NCBI GenBank assembly: GCA_902363145.1
Contig: CABIZB010000001.1
Location: forward strand, 310,001 to 374,000
From: Oscillospiraceae bacterium
GTDB taxonomy: Bacteria; Bacillota; Clostridia; Oscillospirales; Ruminococcaceae
Direction: 5' to 3'
Length of the DNA: 64,000 nucleotides
Shown: positions 25,230 through 34,464 of the stretch, piece after piece
Position numbering within the stretch: the first letter of the stretch is position 1
Layout: each line of letters starts with the position of its first letter
The notes under the pieces: model-generated
Seen by the model: the letters and a program-made list of their open reading frames with translations, nothing else
What the model was told of the DNA's origin: nothing
The model's database searches: none
Made by a program: the position numbers and the translations under genes

Positions 25230-27139
25230 TGCCTCCACGTAAGCAAGGACCTATGCAGAAGCCCAAGAACGCATTCGGCGCATTCAAGAGAATACTTTCC
25301 TATATGGCAGAGTACAAGGCGCTGCTCCTGCTGGTAGTCGTTTTCATCATATGCAGCTCGCTTGCAAATGTAATAGGAACCTCTTTCCTCCAGAAAATAA
25401 TAGATAATTACCTTACCCCCCTTATCAAGGACAGCGGAAATGCCGAGCTTTACCGAGGCTTTATGGCAGTTCTGGGACAGATGATGCTGGTGTATGTTAT
25501 CGGCGCTCTCTGCACATTCGGATATTCAAGGATAATGCTGAATATTTCCACAAAAACACTGTTCAAGATAAGAACAGACCTGTTCACACACATGGAGACT
25601 CTCCCCATAAAGTATTTCGATACCCATACCCACGGTGAGCTTATGAGCCGCTACACCAATGATATCGATACTATCCGTGAGATGCTCTCCAACGCAGTTT
25701 CAAGCTTTATTTCTTCGGCTGTTACTATTATCGGCGTGTTCGTAATGATGGTTTATTACAGCTGGCAGCTCACTCTCGTATCTATCGGAATGCTGTTTGT
25801 CATTCTCTTCCTCACAGGAAAGATAGGCGGCAAGAGCGGTAAGTACTTCAAGGAGCAGCAGAAGGAGATAGGCGCTGTCAACGGCTACATCGAAGAGATG
25901 ATAGACGGTCAGAAGGTCGTTAAGGTGTTCGTTCACGAAAAGCAGGCAAAGGAAGAATTCGAGCAGCTCAATGACCGCCTTTGCGAAGCTTCCACAAACG
26001 CAAATACTTTTGCAAATATCCTCGGCCCCGTAAACAACAACCTCGGTCACGTTCAGTATGCACTGACCGCAGTTGTGGGCGGAATACTTGCCATCAAGGG
26101 CGTTCATTCCTTCAGCGGCCCCATAATGGTCGGTACAGTCGTTGCATTCCTTCAGTACACAAGAAATTTCTCAATGCCTATTTCTCAGGTTTCACAGCTG
26201 TTCAACTCAGTCCTCTCCGCACTGGCAGGTGCCGAGCGTATCTTCAATATGATAGATGAGCCCTCCGAGGTCGATGACGGCTATGTAACTCTGGTAAATG
26301 CCAAGGAAGCTCCCGACGGAACACTTACCGAGTGCTCCGAGCGCACAGGCGTGTGGGCATGGAAGCATCCCCATAAGGCAGACGGAACCATAACCTACAC
26401 CAAGGTACAGGGCAGGGTTGAGTTCGATGACGTTACCTTCGGCTACGAGGAGAACAAGACCGTTCTCAACGGAATAAGCCTTTACGCAAAGCCCGGTCAG
26501 AAGATCGCATTCGTAGGCTCCACAGGTGCGGGAAAGACCACTATCACCAACCTGATAAACAGATTTTACGATGTGCCCGACGGAAAGATACGCTACGACG
26601 GCATCAACATCAACAAGATTAAGAAGGATGACCTGAGACGTTCGCTGTCAATGGTTCTCCAGGATACACACCTTTTCACAGGAACCGTTATGGATAATAT
26701 CCGCTACGGAAAGCTTGATGCTACCGATGAAGAGGTCATCAAGGCAGCAAAGCTTGCAAATGCCGACTCCTTTATCAGACATCTGCCCGAGGGATACGAT
26801 ACTATGCTTTATTCCGACGGCGCAAACCTTTCACAGGGTCAGAGACAGCTTCTTGCCATTGCAAGAGCGGCCGTTGCGGATCCTCCCGTTCTTATCCTTG
26901 ATGAAGCAACATCTTCCATTGATACAAGAACGGAAGCCCTCATCGAAAAGGGCATGGACAGTCTGATGGAGGGCAGAACGGTATTCGTAATCGCTCACAG
27001 ACTTTCCACCGTAAGAAACTCCGATGCAATAATGGTGCTTGAGCACGGCAACATCATAGAGCGTGGCAACCACGACGCACTTATTGCAGACCATGGAAAA
27101 TATTATCAGCTTTATACAGGTATGTTTGAGCTTAGCTGA
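25229..27139 (+). CDS. ABC exporter subunit with canonical ATP site
   Basis: A 636-residue partner half-transporter with six helices and an ATPase. Walker A is GSTGAGKTT and Walker B is VLILDEATSSIDT with the catalytic Glu; the signature is LSQGQRQLLAIARA, altered from LSGGQ, which is the usual complement of a degenerate partner. An insertion of about 50 residues precedes the ATPase (ECSERTGVWAWKHPHKADGT), seen in this group. Likely exports drugs or lipids. One base overlap with the upstream gene indicates translational coupling. Confidence 0.93.
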   Translation: MPPRKQGPMQKPKNAFGAFKRILSYMAEYKALLLLVVVFIICSSLANVIGTSFLQKIIDNYLTPLIKDSGNAELYRGFMAVLGQMMLVYVIGALCTFGYSRIMLNISTKTLFKIRTDLFTHMETLPIKYFDTHTHGELMSRYTNDIDTIREMLSNAVSSFISSAVTIIGVFVMMVYYSWQLTLVSIGMLFVILFLTGKIGGKSGKYFKEQQKEIGAVNGYIEEMIDGQKVVKVFVHEKQAKEEFEQLNDRLCEASTNANTFANILGPVNNNLGHVQYALTAVVGGILAIKGVHSFSGPIMVGTVVAFLQYTRNFSMPISQVSQLFNSVLSALAGAERIFNMIDEPSEVDDGYVTLVNAKEAPDGTLTECSERTGVWAWKHPHKADGTITYTKVQGRVEFDDVTFGYEENKTVLNGISLYAKPGQKIAFVGSTGAGKTTITNLINRFYDVPDGKIRYDGININKIKKDDLRRSLSMVLQDTHLFTGTVMDNIRYGKLDATDEEVIKAAKLANADSFIRHLPEGYDTMLYSDGANLSQGQRQLLAIARAAVADPPVLILDEATSSIDTRTEALIEKGMDSLMEGRTVFVIAHRLSTVRNSDAIMVLEHGNIIERGNHDALIADHGKYYQLYTGMFELS

Positions 27140-27156
27140 TAACGAATATGACAGAA

Positions 27157-27185
27157 TGCTGCTTCCGAAAGGAAGCGGCATTTTT
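27157..27185 (+). terminator. Rho-independent terminator of the exporter operon
   Basis: TGCTGCTTCC (27157-27166), GAAA loop, GGAAGCGGCA (27171-27180), TTTTT. Confidence 0.9.
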
Positions 27186-27213
27186 GGTGGACTAAACTTT
27201 TTACCTTGTGCTT

Positions 27214-27373
27214 ATACTAATCCTCAATCAACCTATAGACAAATCCTCGGCTGAAATAAGCCCATTCTTCGTCAAGCTCCCTTGCCGGGCGACAAGCCCG
27301 CCTGCAGTCGCTTTCCTAGACTGGTCTTATTTCATCTGTCGGCTTTGTCTATAGAACGATTAAAGATTAGTAT
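27214..27373. repeat. Inverted-repeat element, family A enlarged copy (160 bp)
   Basis: The ends ATACTAAT (27214-27221) and ATTAGTAT (27366-27373) match the family A ends at 399 and 29139. CTATAGACAAA inside the left arm faces TTTGTCTATAG in the right. The centre differs from the short copies and contains CTTGCCGGGC-GACAAGCCCG, nearly the same core as in the family B element at 15509-15533. It occupies most of the 390-bp gap between the exporter and apgM; the remainder holds no visible gene. Confidence 0.7.
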
Positions 27374-27528
27374 TAATAGCACAGGTTCTCGGGTTTTGAC
27401 GGCTTATCTCTTTTTCGCTGACGCAAATTGCTATTTGCTCTTGCATTTTTTGTTTGCATATGCTAAAATAAGATAAACAGGACTTTTGCCCTTATTTTCA
27501 GCCGCACTGCGGCGGATTGGAGAATTAT

Positions 27529-28740
27529 ATGAAATACATCGTTTTACTTTGCGACGGCATGGCAGATTACCCTCTGCCCGAGCTTGACGGCGGCACACCC
27601 ATGAGCCGCTCCGTTACACCCAATACCGATATGCTTGCTGCAAAATCTACCGTGGGTCTTGTACGCACCGTTGCCGACGGTCTTAAGCCCGGCTCCGATG
27701 TTGCAAACCTTTCCGTTCTGGGCTATGACCCTGCTGTTTGCTACACAGGCCGTTCCCCTCTGGAGGCAGGTTCCATCGGCATTGATATGTCCGCTGATGA
27801 CGTTTCTTTCCGCTGCAATCTTGTTACCGTTTCCGATGAGCCAAACTTCGAGGACAAGACCCTCGTTGACTACTGCGCAGGCGATATCTCCACCGCAGAA
27901 GCAAAGGTTCTCGTTGACTATCTTGCAGAGCATTTCAACAACGAGGAATTTGACCTTTACAGCGGCGTAAGCTACCGTCACTGCCTTATCTGGCACGGCG
28001 GAACCACCGACCTTGCTCCTCTCACACCTCCTCACGACATCACAGGCAGAGTTGTAAGAGACTATGTTCCCAAGCACCCCAATGCCGCAAAGCTCTATGA
28101 TATGATGAAGAAGAGCGTTGAGCTTCTCAAAGGCCACCCCATCAACAAGGACAGAATCGCAAGAGGTCTTAACCCCGCAAACTGCGTATGGTTCTGGGGC
28201 GAGGGCAGACGTGCCGAGCTGGAGAACTTCACCAAGAAGACAGGTCTCAAGGGCACAATGATCTCCGCAGTTGACCTTTTAAAGGGCATTGCAAAGTTCG
28301 GCGGCATGGATATTGCCGAGGTCGAGGGCGCAACAGGCTACATAGACACCAACTTCAAGGGCAAGGCTCAGGCAGCTCTTGACGCTCTTGCAAACGGCAG
28401 TGATTTTGTTTATGTTCACATGGAAGCTCCCGATGAGTGCGGTCACAGACACGAGATCGAGAACAAGGTAAAGTCCCTTGAAATAATCGACAAGGACGTT
28501 CTGGGCTATATGCTACCCGAGCTTGATAAGAAGTATGACGATTACAAGATAATGATACTTCCCGACCACCCCACACCTCTTGCTCTGAGAACTCACGTTT
28601 CCGACCCCGTTCCTTTCCTCATCTACAAGAAGAGCGCACCTGTAAAGGGCGTAGCCTCTTTCAACGAGGAGTCTGCAAAGGAAACAGGACTTTTCATTGA
28701 AAAGGGTCCCTCTCTTATTGATTACTTCATCAATCTTTGA
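27529..28740 (+). CDS. apgM: Cofactor-independent phosphoglycerate mutase, archaeal type (ApgM)
   Basis: A 403-residue alkaline-phosphatase-fold mutase of the ApgM type, interconverting 3- and 2-phosphoglycerate in glycolysis. YIVLLCDGMADYPLPELDG at the N-terminus provides the metal-binding Asp, NTDMLAAKS contains the family's threonine/serine region, and VHMEAPDECGHRHE and ILPDHPTPLALRTHVSD provide the second metal site. Homologues are sometimes mis-annotated as homoserine kinase. The ATG at 27529 is 6 nt from GGAG; a frame extending four codons upstream is less likely. Single-gene unit with its own terminator. Confidence 0.92.
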   Translation: MKYIVLLCDGMADYPLPELDGGTPMSRSVTPNTDMLAAKSTVGLVRTVADGLKPGSDVANLSVLGYDPAVCYTGRSPLEAGSIGIDMSADDVSFRCNLVTVSDEPNFEDKTLVDYCAGDISTAEAKVLVDYLAEHFNNEEFDLYSGVSYRHCLIWHGGTTDLAPLTPPHDITGRVVRDYVPKHPNAAKLYDMMKKSVELLKGHPINKDRIARGLNPANCVWFWGEGRRAELENFTKKTGLKGTMISAVDLLKGIAKFGGMDIAEVEGATGYIDTNFKGKAQAALDALANGSDFVYVHMEAPDECGHRHEIENKVKSLEIIDKDVLGYMLPELDKKYDDYKIMILPDHPTPLALRTHVSDPVPFLIYKKSAPVKGVASFNEESAKETGLFIEKGPSLIDYFINL

Positions 28741-28752
28741 TTTAAAAACATC

Positions 28753-28790
28753 AAAAGGTCATCTCCGAGCATAGTGAGATGACCTTTTTT
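28753..28790 (+). terminator. Rho-independent terminator of apgM
   Basis: AAAAGGTCATCTC pairs with GAGATGACCTTTT, ending in a T run. Confidence 0.9.
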
Positions 28791-28803
28791 ATACGGTGAT
28801 GAT

Positions 28804-29139
28804 ATGAGATATTTTATAAGTGAAGCTGAACGCAGAAGCTCCCGAAGCACCCTTTATTTTGAGCTTCAGAAAGGACATTATCACAACAAATGCTGGCTTG
28901 ATGATTCTGTCTGTATCCATGCGGATATATGGGACAGCCTCAGCCTGACAGAGCTTTTTACAAAAGCCCTGCCGAATTTCTCTTATTACGGTCTTACAGA
29001 GGTCAGCCCCGACGATTTTAAAAAGCTTAAAGAGCTGTCGAAAGGCTCGGAGCAGTGGGAGAATGTCATTTCTCAGCTGTCACCATGGGCAGAGGAGTGC
29101 TTTGAAAATAACACGGTTTTCACAATATGCGGAATATAA
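28804..29139 (+). CDS. Hypothetical protein, 111 residues
   Basis: No family recognised. The protein is soluble and acidic, with a beta-rich first half (TLYFELQKGHYHNKCWLDDS) and a helical second half (DDFKKLKELSKGSEQWENVI). A weak GGTGATG precedes the ATG. The family A repeat starts at its stop codon, so the element either supplied the stop or inserted right behind it. Codon use looks like the neighbouring genes. Confidence 0.6.
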   Translation: MRYFISEAERRSSRSTLYFELQKGHYHNKCWLDDSVCIHADIWDSLSLTELFTKALPNFSYYGLTEVSPDDFKKLKELSKGSEQWENVISQLSPWAEECFENNTVFTICGI

Positions 29140-29240
29140 TACTAAGCACCAATTAAAAACTATACAAAAAATCGAGCATAATCTTGCGTATATGGATTAT
29201 GTGATGATTTTTTGTCTATAGTTTTATTGGTGATTAGTAT
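29139..29240. repeat. Inverted-repeat element, family A copy 2 (102 bp)
   Basis: Same length and about 93% identical to 399-500, with ends ATACTAAGCACCAATT and GGTGATTAGTAT. The two terminal arms are more exactly complementary here than in copy 1. Confidence 0.8.
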
Positions 29241-29247
29241 AAAACAG

Positions 29248-29280
29248 CCCCGAAAGTTTTGTGCTTTCGGGGTCGTTTTT
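29248..29280. terminator. Bidirectional terminator
   Basis: CCCCGAAAG (29248-29256) with CTTTCGGGG (29264-29272), T run to the right and AAAA to the left; serves the convergent AraC-type gene as well. Confidence 0.85.
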
Positions 29281-29281
29281 G

Positions 29282-30250
29282 TTATGCTTTTCTGACAGGT
29301 CTTACATATTTCCAGAAGCGCTTGCAGTCGTGATAGAAGTAGAATATCCTGCCGGGAGCCGTGTCAAGGCAGTAGCCCGTGGACCGGTAGTCAAACTCTT
29401 TCATAGCTTTTTCGATGTGCTGCTCCACAATGGCATTTTCCGTCTCAAAATCAAAGGGACCGTGCTCGAAAACTATGTACTCTCCCTCAGGAATATCCGA
29501 AAGTATCATCTGCTCGGGCACAGGGCCGTTATAATCCGCAGGCAGACGCACGCCGTAGCATTCCGCAAGGGGAATGCCCCAGCTGCATATCCTGCCCTCA
29601 GGGGTGTTCAGGAATGCCATGAGCTGACCGCTTCCGCTGTTGTCTTCATCGCCGCCCACATCGTCAAGCTTGCCCTTTATGCTGTTCAGCAGGCCACATA
29701 TCGTATCGAAGTCCTGACCCTTGATAAGGCTCTGCTTCTGCCAGAAATCCCAGTAGCCGATGCTTTCGTAGTTCCTGATATGCAGGAATTTGTGTGCGGG
29801 GATAGTTACAAAATAGGTCTTTACCGTTCCGTCTGAATATGGCATATCATTTCCTCCGTTTTCTGTAAGATAGCAGTCAAATGGGCGGATAATTGTACGC
29901 AGCACAACGGGAACAGGCTTTCTGCGGTACTGACTGGGCGTGATGCCGTAGGCTTCCCTAAAAGCACGGGTGAACGCTTCATGAGAGGAAAAGCCGTAGT
30001 TCAGCGCAATTTCAAGTATGCCGCAGTCAGTGTTACGCAGGTCGATGAGCGAAAAAGCAAGCTTCCTGTACCGCAGATAATCCTTGAACTTCATGCCCGA
30101 TATCTCACTGAATTTCCTTGAAAAGTAAAATTCCGAATACCCAAGCCTGTCTGCCAGATGTTTCAGTGTCAGGGCTTCATCGTCCTTGTTTTTTATGCAG
30201 ATGTCTATTTCATCAACAATGGTCTGCATATTTTTATGCCACTCGTACAT
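29282..30250 (-). CDS. AraC-family regulator with GyrI-like effector domain
   Basis: About 322 residues. The first 110 are an AraC DNA-binding domain with two helix-turn-helix units (LKHLADRLGYSEFYFSRKF, and ILEIALNYGFSSHEAFTRAF). The rest is a GyrI-like small-molecule-binding domain (FVTIPAHKFLHIRNYES ... GEYIVFEHGPFD). Regulators of this layout sense amphipathic compounds or metabolites. The start at 30250 is preferred because AAGGAAGG lies just before it; an ATG at 30265 adds five residues and has its site too close. No obvious target gene is adjacent. Confidence 0.88.
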   Translation of the reverse strand: MYEWHKNMQTIVDEIDICIKNKDDEALTLKHLADRLGYSEFYFSRKFSEISGMKFKDYLRYRKLAFSLIDLRNTDCGILEIALNYGFSSHEAFTRAFREAYGITPSQYRRKPVPVVLRTIIRPFDCYLTENGGNDMPYSDGTVKTYFVTIPAHKFLHIRNYESIGYWDFWQKQSLIKGQDFDTICGLLNSIKGKLDDVGGDEDNSGSGQLMAFLNTPEGRICSWGIPLAECYGVRLPADYNGPVPEQMILSDIPEGEYIVFEHGPFDFETENAIVEQHIEKAMKEFDYRSTGYCLDTAPGRIFYFYHDCKRFWKYVRPVRKA

Positions 30251-30338
30251 TTTACCTTCCTTCATTCCTGTGACTTTTTTACAGCTGCTGTAATCTTATT
30301 ATATCGGAGAAAGCTGTATTTTGCTTGATTTCAGTTGC

Positions 30339-32516
30339 TCAGTTTATGGATTTGGGCGCTCTGTCGGGGCGCATGGTCAGGGAGAGACGCTTTCTTTTCA
30401 GGTCAACGTCCAGTACCCATACCTTTACCACATCGCCGACCTTTACCGCTTCAAGAGGATGCTTGATAAATCTGTTGCATATCTGGGAGATGTGAACGAG
30501 ACCGTCCTCATGAACGCCGCAGTCAACAAAGCAGCCGAAGTCGATAACGTTTCGCACCGTGCCCATAAGCTCCATGCCGGGCTTTAAGTCTTTAAGCTCC
30601 ATAACATCGCCGCTTCTCAGCAGGGGAGGGGGAAGCTCGTCACGGGGGTCACGTCCCGGCTTTGCCAGCTCCTTGATGATGTCACGGAGAGTGGGCACGC
30701 CTATGCCTATTTCCTCGGATATCTTGTCAAGACCCTGCTTCCGGGCAGCCTCTGCAACGGTGTTCATTTTCTCGCTGCCGATGTCAGCCAGAGTAAAGCC
30801 GCATATTTCAAGCAGCTTCTTTGCCGCACCGTAGCTTTCGGGGTGAACGGAGGTGTTGTCCAGAGGATTTTTGCCGCCCATTACCCGCAGGAAGCCTGCG
30901 CACTGCTCAAATGCCTTTGCACCGAGTTTGGGGACTTTCATCAGCTGCTTGCGGTCGGTGAACTCGCCGTTTTCCTCACGGTATGTGACTATGTTCTTGG
31001 CAACTGTAGCGTTTATGCCCGAAATGTAGGTCATAAGTGAGCGTGAAGCTGTGTTCAGGTCAACGCCTACGGAGTTAACGCAATCCTCCACAACGCCGCC
31101 CAGCGCTTCATCAAGCCGTGCCTTGGGCATATCGTGCTGATACTGACCAACGCCGATGGACTTGGGGTCTATCTTTACAAGCTCCGCCAGAGGATCCTGC
31201 AAGCGCCTTGCAATGGAGACCGCACTTCTCAGCGATACATCGTAATCTGGAAATTCCTCCGCTGCCAGTTTTGATGCGGAGTAAACGGAAGCTCCCGCCT
31301 CGGATACCACCATGTAGGAAACCTTGCGGTCAAGCCCCTTGATTATCTCGGAAACTATCTGCTCGGACTCTCTCGAAGCCGTGCCGTTGCCGATGGCGAT
31401 AACGGAAACGTTGTACTTGTTTATAAGCTCCGTGATCTTCTTCTTGCCCTGCTCCACTTTGAACTTTTCATTTGTGGTGATATATGCCACGCCTGTGTCA
31501 AGCACCTTGCCCGTGCTGTCAACTACAGCCAGCTTGCAGCCTGTCCTGAAACCGGGGTCAACGCCCAGTGCTATCTCGCCCTTTACTGGAGGCTGCATAA
31601 GGAGCTGACGGAGGTTTGATGAAAACACCTTTATAGCCGATTCGCTTGCCTTGTCGGTAAGCTCCGCACGTATCTCACGCTCAACGGAGGGGTATATCAG
31701 ACGTTTCAGGCTGTCAAGGCAGGCAGCCTCCACAAGCTTTCCGCATGGGCTGCCGTTCTTTACATATGTGCCGAGGATAATTCTTTCAGCGTCGCCTTCA
31801 GGGAGCACGATGCTGACTTTCAGCTTTTCCTCACGCTCGCCACGGTCAATGGCAAGCACTCTGTGACCTGCTATCTTGCTCACAGGCTCGGAGTATTCGT
31901 AGTAATTCCTGTAAGTGCCTTCAGGGTCTTTTTCCTCGCTGCCTGATACGGAAACTGAGCCACGGACGTTGAAAAGTGTTCTCAGGCGCTTTCTCAGGTC
32001 AGCGTCATCTGAAACTGTTTCCGCAATAATGTCGCAGGCACCTGCAATAGCATCGTCGGCAGATGATACGCCCTTTTCCTCGCTGATGTATTTCTCAGCT
32101 TCGGCAGAGGGTTCGGCCTTTGTGTTCTGAGCCATGATAAGCTCCGCCAAAGGCTCCAGACCCTTTTCCTTTGCAATGGAAGCCCTTGTGCGGCGCTTCT
32201 GCTTGTAGGGGCGGTAAATGTCCTCCAGCTCAACCAGAGCCGCCGCATTGGAGATAGCCTCCGCCAGCTCAGGGGTCATCTTGCCCTGCTCGGTGATGGA
32301 GTTTGTTATCTCTTCCCTGCGCTTGTCCAGATTTCTCAGATATGTAAGGCGCTCGGAAATAAGCCTGATAGTCTGGTCATCGAGAGTGCCGTGATATTCC
32401 TTTCTGTATCGTGCGATAAAGGGAACGGTGCAGCCGCTGTCCAGAAAGTTTATGATGTTGTCTATGTATTCCTGCTTTACGTTAAATTCGTTGTGAAGCT
32501 GTACGTTTATCTCCAA
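30339..32516 (-). CDS. tex: Tex-family RNA-binding transcription accessory protein
   Basis: A 725-residue Tex protein. N-terminal helical domain, YqgF-like RNase H fold with GVDPGFRTGCKLAVVDSTGK, helix-hairpin-helix region (VGVDLNTASRSLMTYISGI), and a C-terminal S1 RNA-binding domain (GTVRNVIDFGCFVDCGVHED). It binds nucleic acid and affects transcription; the precise role is not settled in Firmicutes. The start is a TTG at 32516 placed 7 nt after GGAGG. It is the last gene of the metY-cysK-radical SAM-tex unit, 15 nt behind the radical SAM gene. Confidence 0.95.
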   Translation of the reverse strand: MEINVQLHNEFNVKQEYIDNIINFLDSGCTVPFIARYRKEYHGTLDDQTIRLISERLTYLRNLDKRREEITNSITEQGKMTPELAEAISNAAALVELEDIYRPYKQKRRTRASIAKEKGLEPLAELIMAQNTKAEPSAEAEKYISEEKGVSSADDAIAGACDIIAETVSDDADLRKRLRTLFNVRGSVSVSGSEEKDPEGTYRNYYEYSEPVSKIAGHRVLAIDRGEREEKLKVSIVLPEGDAERIILGTYVKNGSPCGKLVEAACLDSLKRLIYPSVEREIRAELTDKASESAIKVFSSNLRQLLMQPPVKGEIALGVDPGFRTGCKLAVVDSTGKVLDTGVAYITTNEKFKVEQGKKKITELINKYNVSVIAIGNGTASRESEQIVSEIIKGLDRKVSYMVVSEAGASVYSASKLAAEEFPDYDVSLRSAVSIARRLQDPLAELVKIDPKSIGVGQYQHDMPKARLDEALGGVVEDCVNSVGVDLNTASRSLMTYISGINATVAKNIVTYREENGEFTDRKQLMKVPKLGAKAFEQCAGFLRVMGGKNPLDNTSVHPESYGAAKKLLEICGFTLADIGSEKMNTVAEAARKQGLDKISEEIGIGVPTLRDIIKELAKPGRDPRDELPPPLLRSGDVMELKDLKPGMELMGTVRNVIDFGCFVDCGVHEDGLVHISQICNRFIKHPLEAVKVGDVVKVWVLDVDLKRKRLSLTMRPDRAPKSIN

Positions 32517-32531
32517 TTTGTTACCTCCAAA

Positions 32532-33425
32532 TCAAATTCCCGACAGGTCAAAATCGGGAGTGTATTCCTCCTTGGCAGAGGAACGTTCCTGCATAAATCC
32601 GTCAAATCCCAGCTCTGCTGCCACCTGAGCCACCTTTTCATATTCATAGGTGGATATGCGCCTGTTTATTTCCTTGTGTTCGCAGCTTTTGTAAAACGGC
32701 GTGTACTGGCTCATCAGACTGAGCAGATAGCTGTCCTTCGGGTACATTTCGGCAATGGTGCGCAGTATCTTTTCGGAATCCTTTCTGTGGGAGGGCAGCA
32801 CCATGTGGCGGATAATAACACCGCTTTTCATCAGTCCGTTTTCGTCATAAACAGGTTTGCCCGCAATTTCTATCATTTTGCCGATGGCCGCCGAAGCATA
32901 TGAAAAATAATCCTTTGCAGCAGAGTATTTTTCCGATATCTCACTGTCATAATACTTGAAGTCGGGCATGAAGATATCCACATACCCTCTCAGCATTTCT
33001 ATAGTTTCGGGCAGCTCATAGCCTCCGCTGTTGTATGCCACGGGAATATTCAGCCTGCCCTTGCATAGATCCAGCGTTTCGATGACCTGGGGAACATAAT
33101 GGGTGGCGCTTACCAGATTTATGTTGTGCGCACCCTTGTCCTGAAGCTCCAGAAATATCTCGGCAAGGCGGCTTACCGATATTTCTTTGCCGAAATTTTC
33201 GGCGGATATCCTGTAATTCTGGCAGAAGCAGCATTTAAGGCTGCAGCCCGAAAAGAACACCGTGCCCGAACCTCTTGTGCCCGAAATGCACGGCTCCTCC
33301 CACATATGCAGATACGCTTTTGCAAGCCTCGGGAGAGCTCCGCCGCCGCAGAATCCCACAGTTTTTGTCCTGTCGGCTCCGCAGCGGCGGGGGCAAAGCT
33401 CGCAGCTTTTTAAAATATCATTCAT
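32532..33425 (-). CDS. Radical SAM protein, PflA-like
   Basis: About 297 residues. N-terminal CELCPRRCGADR cysteine group, then the radical SAM motif CSLKCCFCQNY (CX3CX2C) near residue 70. This family is often annotated as pyruvate-formate-lyase-activating-like or YgiQ/AmmeMemo-like, but no glycyl radical enzyme is nearby and the substrate is unknown. The start at 33425 overlaps the cysK stop in ATGAATGA, which implies coupling. An ATG at 33461 with a distant AGGAGG (12 nt) is an alternative start within cysK. Confidence 0.85.
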   Translation of the reverse strand: MNDILKSCELCPRRCGADRTKTVGFCGGGALPRLAKAYLHMWEEPCISGTRGSGTVFFSGCSLKCCFCQNYRISAENFGKEISVSRLAEIFLELQDKGAHNINLVSATHYVPQVIETLDLCKGRLNIPVAYNSGGYELPETIEMLRGYVDIFMPDFKYYDSEISEKYSAAKDYFSYASAAIGKMIEIAGKPVYDENGLMKSGVIIRHMVLPSHRKDSEKILRTIAEMYPKDSYLLSLMSQYTPFYKSCEHKEINRRISTYEYEKVAQVAAELGFDGFMQERSSAKEEYTPDFDLSGI

Positions 33426-34434
33426 AGCGGTGTGCGATAACATCTGTGAGGACGATATCATGAGTGAGATATTCCTCCTTCACTTCAAACTCTTCCGAGT
33501 AATCGGTTGACAGATATTTCTTATTGTCGTCCGCAAAAACGGTCACTATAGTGCTGTCCTTTCCAAGCTTCTTCTGCGCAAGGATACAGCCCAGCATATT
33601 TGCGCCCGAGGAAATTCCTACGCCTATGCCAAATTTGCGTGAGAGCATCTGAGCCATTATGATAGAGTCTATGTCGTCCACGGAAACAACAGCGTCAGTC
33701 TCGTCAAGCTTCAGTATATCGGGGATAAATTCATCGGAAATGCCCTGGATACGGTGCTTGCCGACCCTGTAGCCTGTGGAAAGAGTGGGGGAGTTAAGGG
33801 GTTCCAGAGGGAATACCTTGCAGTCGGCATTGTCTTTCCTGAGCCGTCTGCCGATGCCCATTACAGTTCCGCCTGTGCCCACACCTGCCACGATCCCGTC
33901 CGCTTTAAGTCCCATAGCCGCCAGCTGACGGGATATTTCCTCACCTGTGTAGAGATAATGGGTTTCGGTGTTGTCCTCATTGGAGAACTGACGGGGGAGA
34001 AATACTCCGCCGCCCTCCGCAAGCTTTTCCGTCATGGCGATAGAGCCTAAGAAGCCGCCCTCCTCACGGGATACCAGCCGAACCTCCGCACCGAAGCTCT
34101 TCATCAGATTTATGCGCTCGGCGCTCATCCAGTCGGGCATATAAATGACTACCTTGTGACCAAGATAGCTGCCCATAGCGGAAAAGGCAATGCCTGTGTT
34201 TCCACTGGTGGCTTCCGCAATTATGTCGTCAGGGGCGATCTCACCCTTTTCATAAGCTTTCTTCATGATGTGAAAAGTAACTCTGTCCTTGATGCTTCCC
34301 GAAAGATTAAAGTATTCGGCTTTGGCAAAAATGCGCCTCGGCTCGCCCTTGTAGGTGAAATGGATCTCCAGCAGGGGAGTCTTGCCGATCATTCCCGATA
34401 TTTTGTCAAAACGGCTTTCATAGACTGTGTTCAT
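33418..34434 (-). CDS. cysK: Cysteine synthase family PLP enzyme
   Basis: A 338-residue fold-type II PLP enzyme. The PLP lysine is in NLSGSIKDR, the phosphate/substrate loop is EATSGNTGIAFSA and the glycine loop is GVGTGGTVMGIGRRL. It should make cysteine from O-acetylserine and sulfide. The last ~35 residues (FADDNKKYLSTDYSEEFEV onwards) exceed a minimal CysK but occur in clostridial forms. It lies 30 nt downstream of metY; the pair points to sulfide assimilation into both cysteine and homocysteine. A cystathionine-beta-synthase-like role is a lesser possibility. Confidence 0.9.
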   Translation of the reverse strand: MNTVYESRFDKISGMIGKTPLLEIHFTYKGEPRRIFAKAEYFNLSGSIKDRVTFHIMKKAYEKGEIAPDDIIAEATSGNTGIAFSAMGSYLGHKVVIYMPDWMSAERINLMKSFGAEVRLVSREEGGFLGSIAMTEKLAEGGGVFLPRQFSNEDNTETHYLYTGEEISRQLAAMGLKADGIVAGVGTGGTVMGIGRRLRKDNADCKVFPLEPLNSPTLSTGYRVGKHRIQGISDEFIPDILKLDETDAVVSVDDIDSIIMAQMLSRKFGIGVGISSGANMLGCILAQKKLGKDSTIVTVFADDNKKYLSTDYSEEFEVKEEYLTHDIVLTDVIAHRYE

Positions 34435-34464
34435 ATAGTAAAGACCTCACAAATCACAATACAA

